A stretch of 64,000 nucleotides of DNA, taken from contig CALODV010000008.1 in assembly GCA_942492065.1 (NCBI GenBank), positions 868,001 through 932,000 on the forward strand, written 5' to 3'. The notes under the pieces were generated by a model. That model worked only from the letters and a program-made list of their open reading frames with translations. It was not told where the DNA came from and made no database searches. The stretch is from G963665815 sp942492065. GTDB lineage: Bacteria; Cloacimonadota; Cloacimonadia; Cloacimonadales; JAIOQZ01. Position 1 is the first letter of the stretch, and each line of letters begins with the position of its first letter. Made by a program: the position numbers and the translations under genes. This document shows positions 62,990-64,000 of this stretch, piece after piece.

Positions 62990-64000
62990 ATGATCAAAGA
63001 TTATACGGTAACAGCATTTAAGATTATCAATCAGATAGTAAGAGTTCGAGCAGGACAGGTTATATCAATCAATGGAGAAATCCGTAACGGTTCTGATACA
63101 GACAGTTCAGAAACACTTGAACAGATTCCGTTCATTGAAGAACTTGCTATGGCAATCAGAAAAAAGAAAGCTTTCCCGTTGCTTGAGCTTTCAACAGAAA
63201 GACTTAAAGAAAGATTTTTCAGTGAAGTCAGTGAAGAGGTTTATGATACTCCTTTCACTTATTATACTAGCCTGATAGAAAAGGTTGACTGTATTATTGA
63301 TCTGGGCTGGAGAAGTAACCCGAAATTGTTTGAAAGCATTTCAGATGTAAAATTCAACAAAATGAAAAAGTCTACTGAAGAGGTCAGAGAAATCATAGAG
63401 AACAGACACAAGAAAACAGTTTTTCTCGGTTTTCCCACTTCTGCATTGGCAGAATACTATAATGTTGACCTGCATGACCTGCGTTACACCTATTTTGAGG
63501 GATTGAACTGTGATTACAATAGTCTTGAGCTTATTCACGAAAACATTGTGACCTGGCTTATAGAACAGAGAAACATTAAACTGGTAACCGGTAATGAATA
63601 TATGTATTTTCAACTTGAGACACCGGATAATCTTAAAAACGGGATGTTCAGTGATGAATCTATATATCTTCCCGCAGGTAGAATTTCTCAAAGAATTATA
63701 ACTACAACCCTTAATGGAACATTTTCAGCAGATAAAGTATATTTCAGAAATAAGGTATTTTCAAATGTTGAATTAATGTTAAAGAACGGAAGTGTAAGCA
63801 TGGTAAGATTCAGAGATGAAGCCAAAGGAAATGTTCATCTGCAGAATGCCTTGCACAATCTTAAACTTGATTCATCACCAATATTAAATATCGGTATTAA
63901 CAGCAAAATTAAACCTATAGGATACGAACTATATGATAAATGTGCATATAAAAATGTATCCATCGAATTTGAAGACATGAATTCCGAAGCTATTACAATC
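62990..64000 (+). CDS. M29-like aminopeptidase, 3' end outside window
   Basis: 337 codons present and still open at the right edge. The start ATG at 62990 lies 13 bases after murI. The N-terminal half (VRVRAGQVISINGE, FIEELAMAIRKKKAFPLLEL, LIEKVDCIIDLG) and the LVTGNEYMYFQL, IYLPAGRI segment resemble thermophilic M29 aminopeptidases, whose metal-binding Glu/His lie mostly in the missing C-terminal part. Assignment is therefore moderate. Confidence 0.65.
   Translation, partial: MIKDYTVTAFKIINQIVRVRAGQVISINGEIRNGSDTDSSETLEQIPFIEELAMAIRKKKAFPLLELSTERLKERFFSEVSEEVYDTPFTYYTSLIEKVDCIIDLGWRSNPKLFESISDVKFNKMKKSTEEVREIIENRHKKTVFLGFPTSALAEYYNVDLHDLRYTYFEGLNCDYNSLELIHENIVTWLIEQRNIKLVTGNEYMYFQLETPDNLKNGMFSDESIYLPAGRISQRIITTTLNGTFSADKVYFRNKVFSNVELMLKNGSVSMVRFRDEAKGNVHLQNALHNLKLDSSPILNIGINSKIKPIGYELYDKCAYKNVSIEFEDMNSEAITI

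Overview
The window looks like one chromosomal segment from a non-Bacteroidota member of the FCB superphylum (Cloacimonadota-, Delongbacteria- or Marinimicrobia-like). This is inference from content. DNA is AT-rich (roughly 35-38% G+C by eye). Three large secreted proteins end in NPFNP-type sorting domains of the type IX secretion system (T9SS), and a PorU-like sortase is present. Unlike typical Bacteroidota, most genes have clear Shine-Dalgarno sequences, and TTGACA-like boxes recur upstream of transcription units. No rRNA, tRNA, CRISPR array, prophage or complete insertion sequence was seen.

Bases 1-17.4 kb (minus strand) are the accessory, surface-directed part. A TetR regulator sits 10 bases before a C10 (streptopain-like) protease gene that runs off the left edge, behind a palindromic operator. 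Before that, ten tightly packed genes run from a pentapeptide protein at 17.3 kb to a terminator at 2.8 kb: SO_0444-type Cu/Zn permease with an HMA domain, EFR1-type flavodoxin/ferredoxin, a small membrane protein, an Omp85-like barrel, a large hybrid histidine kinase, a propeller lipoprotein, a small membrane protein, a C25 (gingipain-like) surface protein whose catalytic His is replaced by Phe, and a LolA-like secreted protein. Next come two Sel1-repeat proteins and a secreted Ntn hydrolase with PKD and sorting domains (17.5-20.3 kb).

Bases 20.3-21.3 kb hold a decaying REP-associated tyrosine transposase in and around two pairs of perfect 20-bp palindromes (REPIN-like). Bases 21.3-38 kb mix housekeeping and small membrane genes: transketolase, a TIGR00266 protein, an MscS channel, an ArsS-like radical SAM enzyme, a TraB/GumN protein, a BtuC/BtuF-type importer pair without a neighbouring ATPase, a K+-dependent membrane pyrophosphatase, a gene-poor stretch with fragments (33-35.2 kb) and a 938-residue parvulin-type chaperone.

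Bases 38-51.3 kb are two core minus-strand operons: gyrB-gyrA-lipoprotein-guaA-PPIase, and EF-G-like GTPase-yebC-ruvC-ruvA-rsmB-PASTA protein. Bases 51.5-64 kb contain a secreted protein of unknown function, the PorU-like sortase with a downstream binding-protein-like lipoprotein, an ECF sigma factor with a Cys-bearing tail, OsmC and DUF3795 proteins, then a plus-strand set: M42 aminopeptidase, glutamate racemase murI and an M29-like aminopeptidase cut by the right edge.

The most coherent theme is T9SS-dependent display of enzymes: sortase at 53.6-57.5 kb and substrates at 1-2.1, 3.7-8.8 and 18.6-20.3 kb. No convincing wholly new defence or metabolic system was found. The best candidates for something undescribed are the ten-gene unit containing the His-less C25 protein, and the REPIN-like pairs embedded in a transposase.
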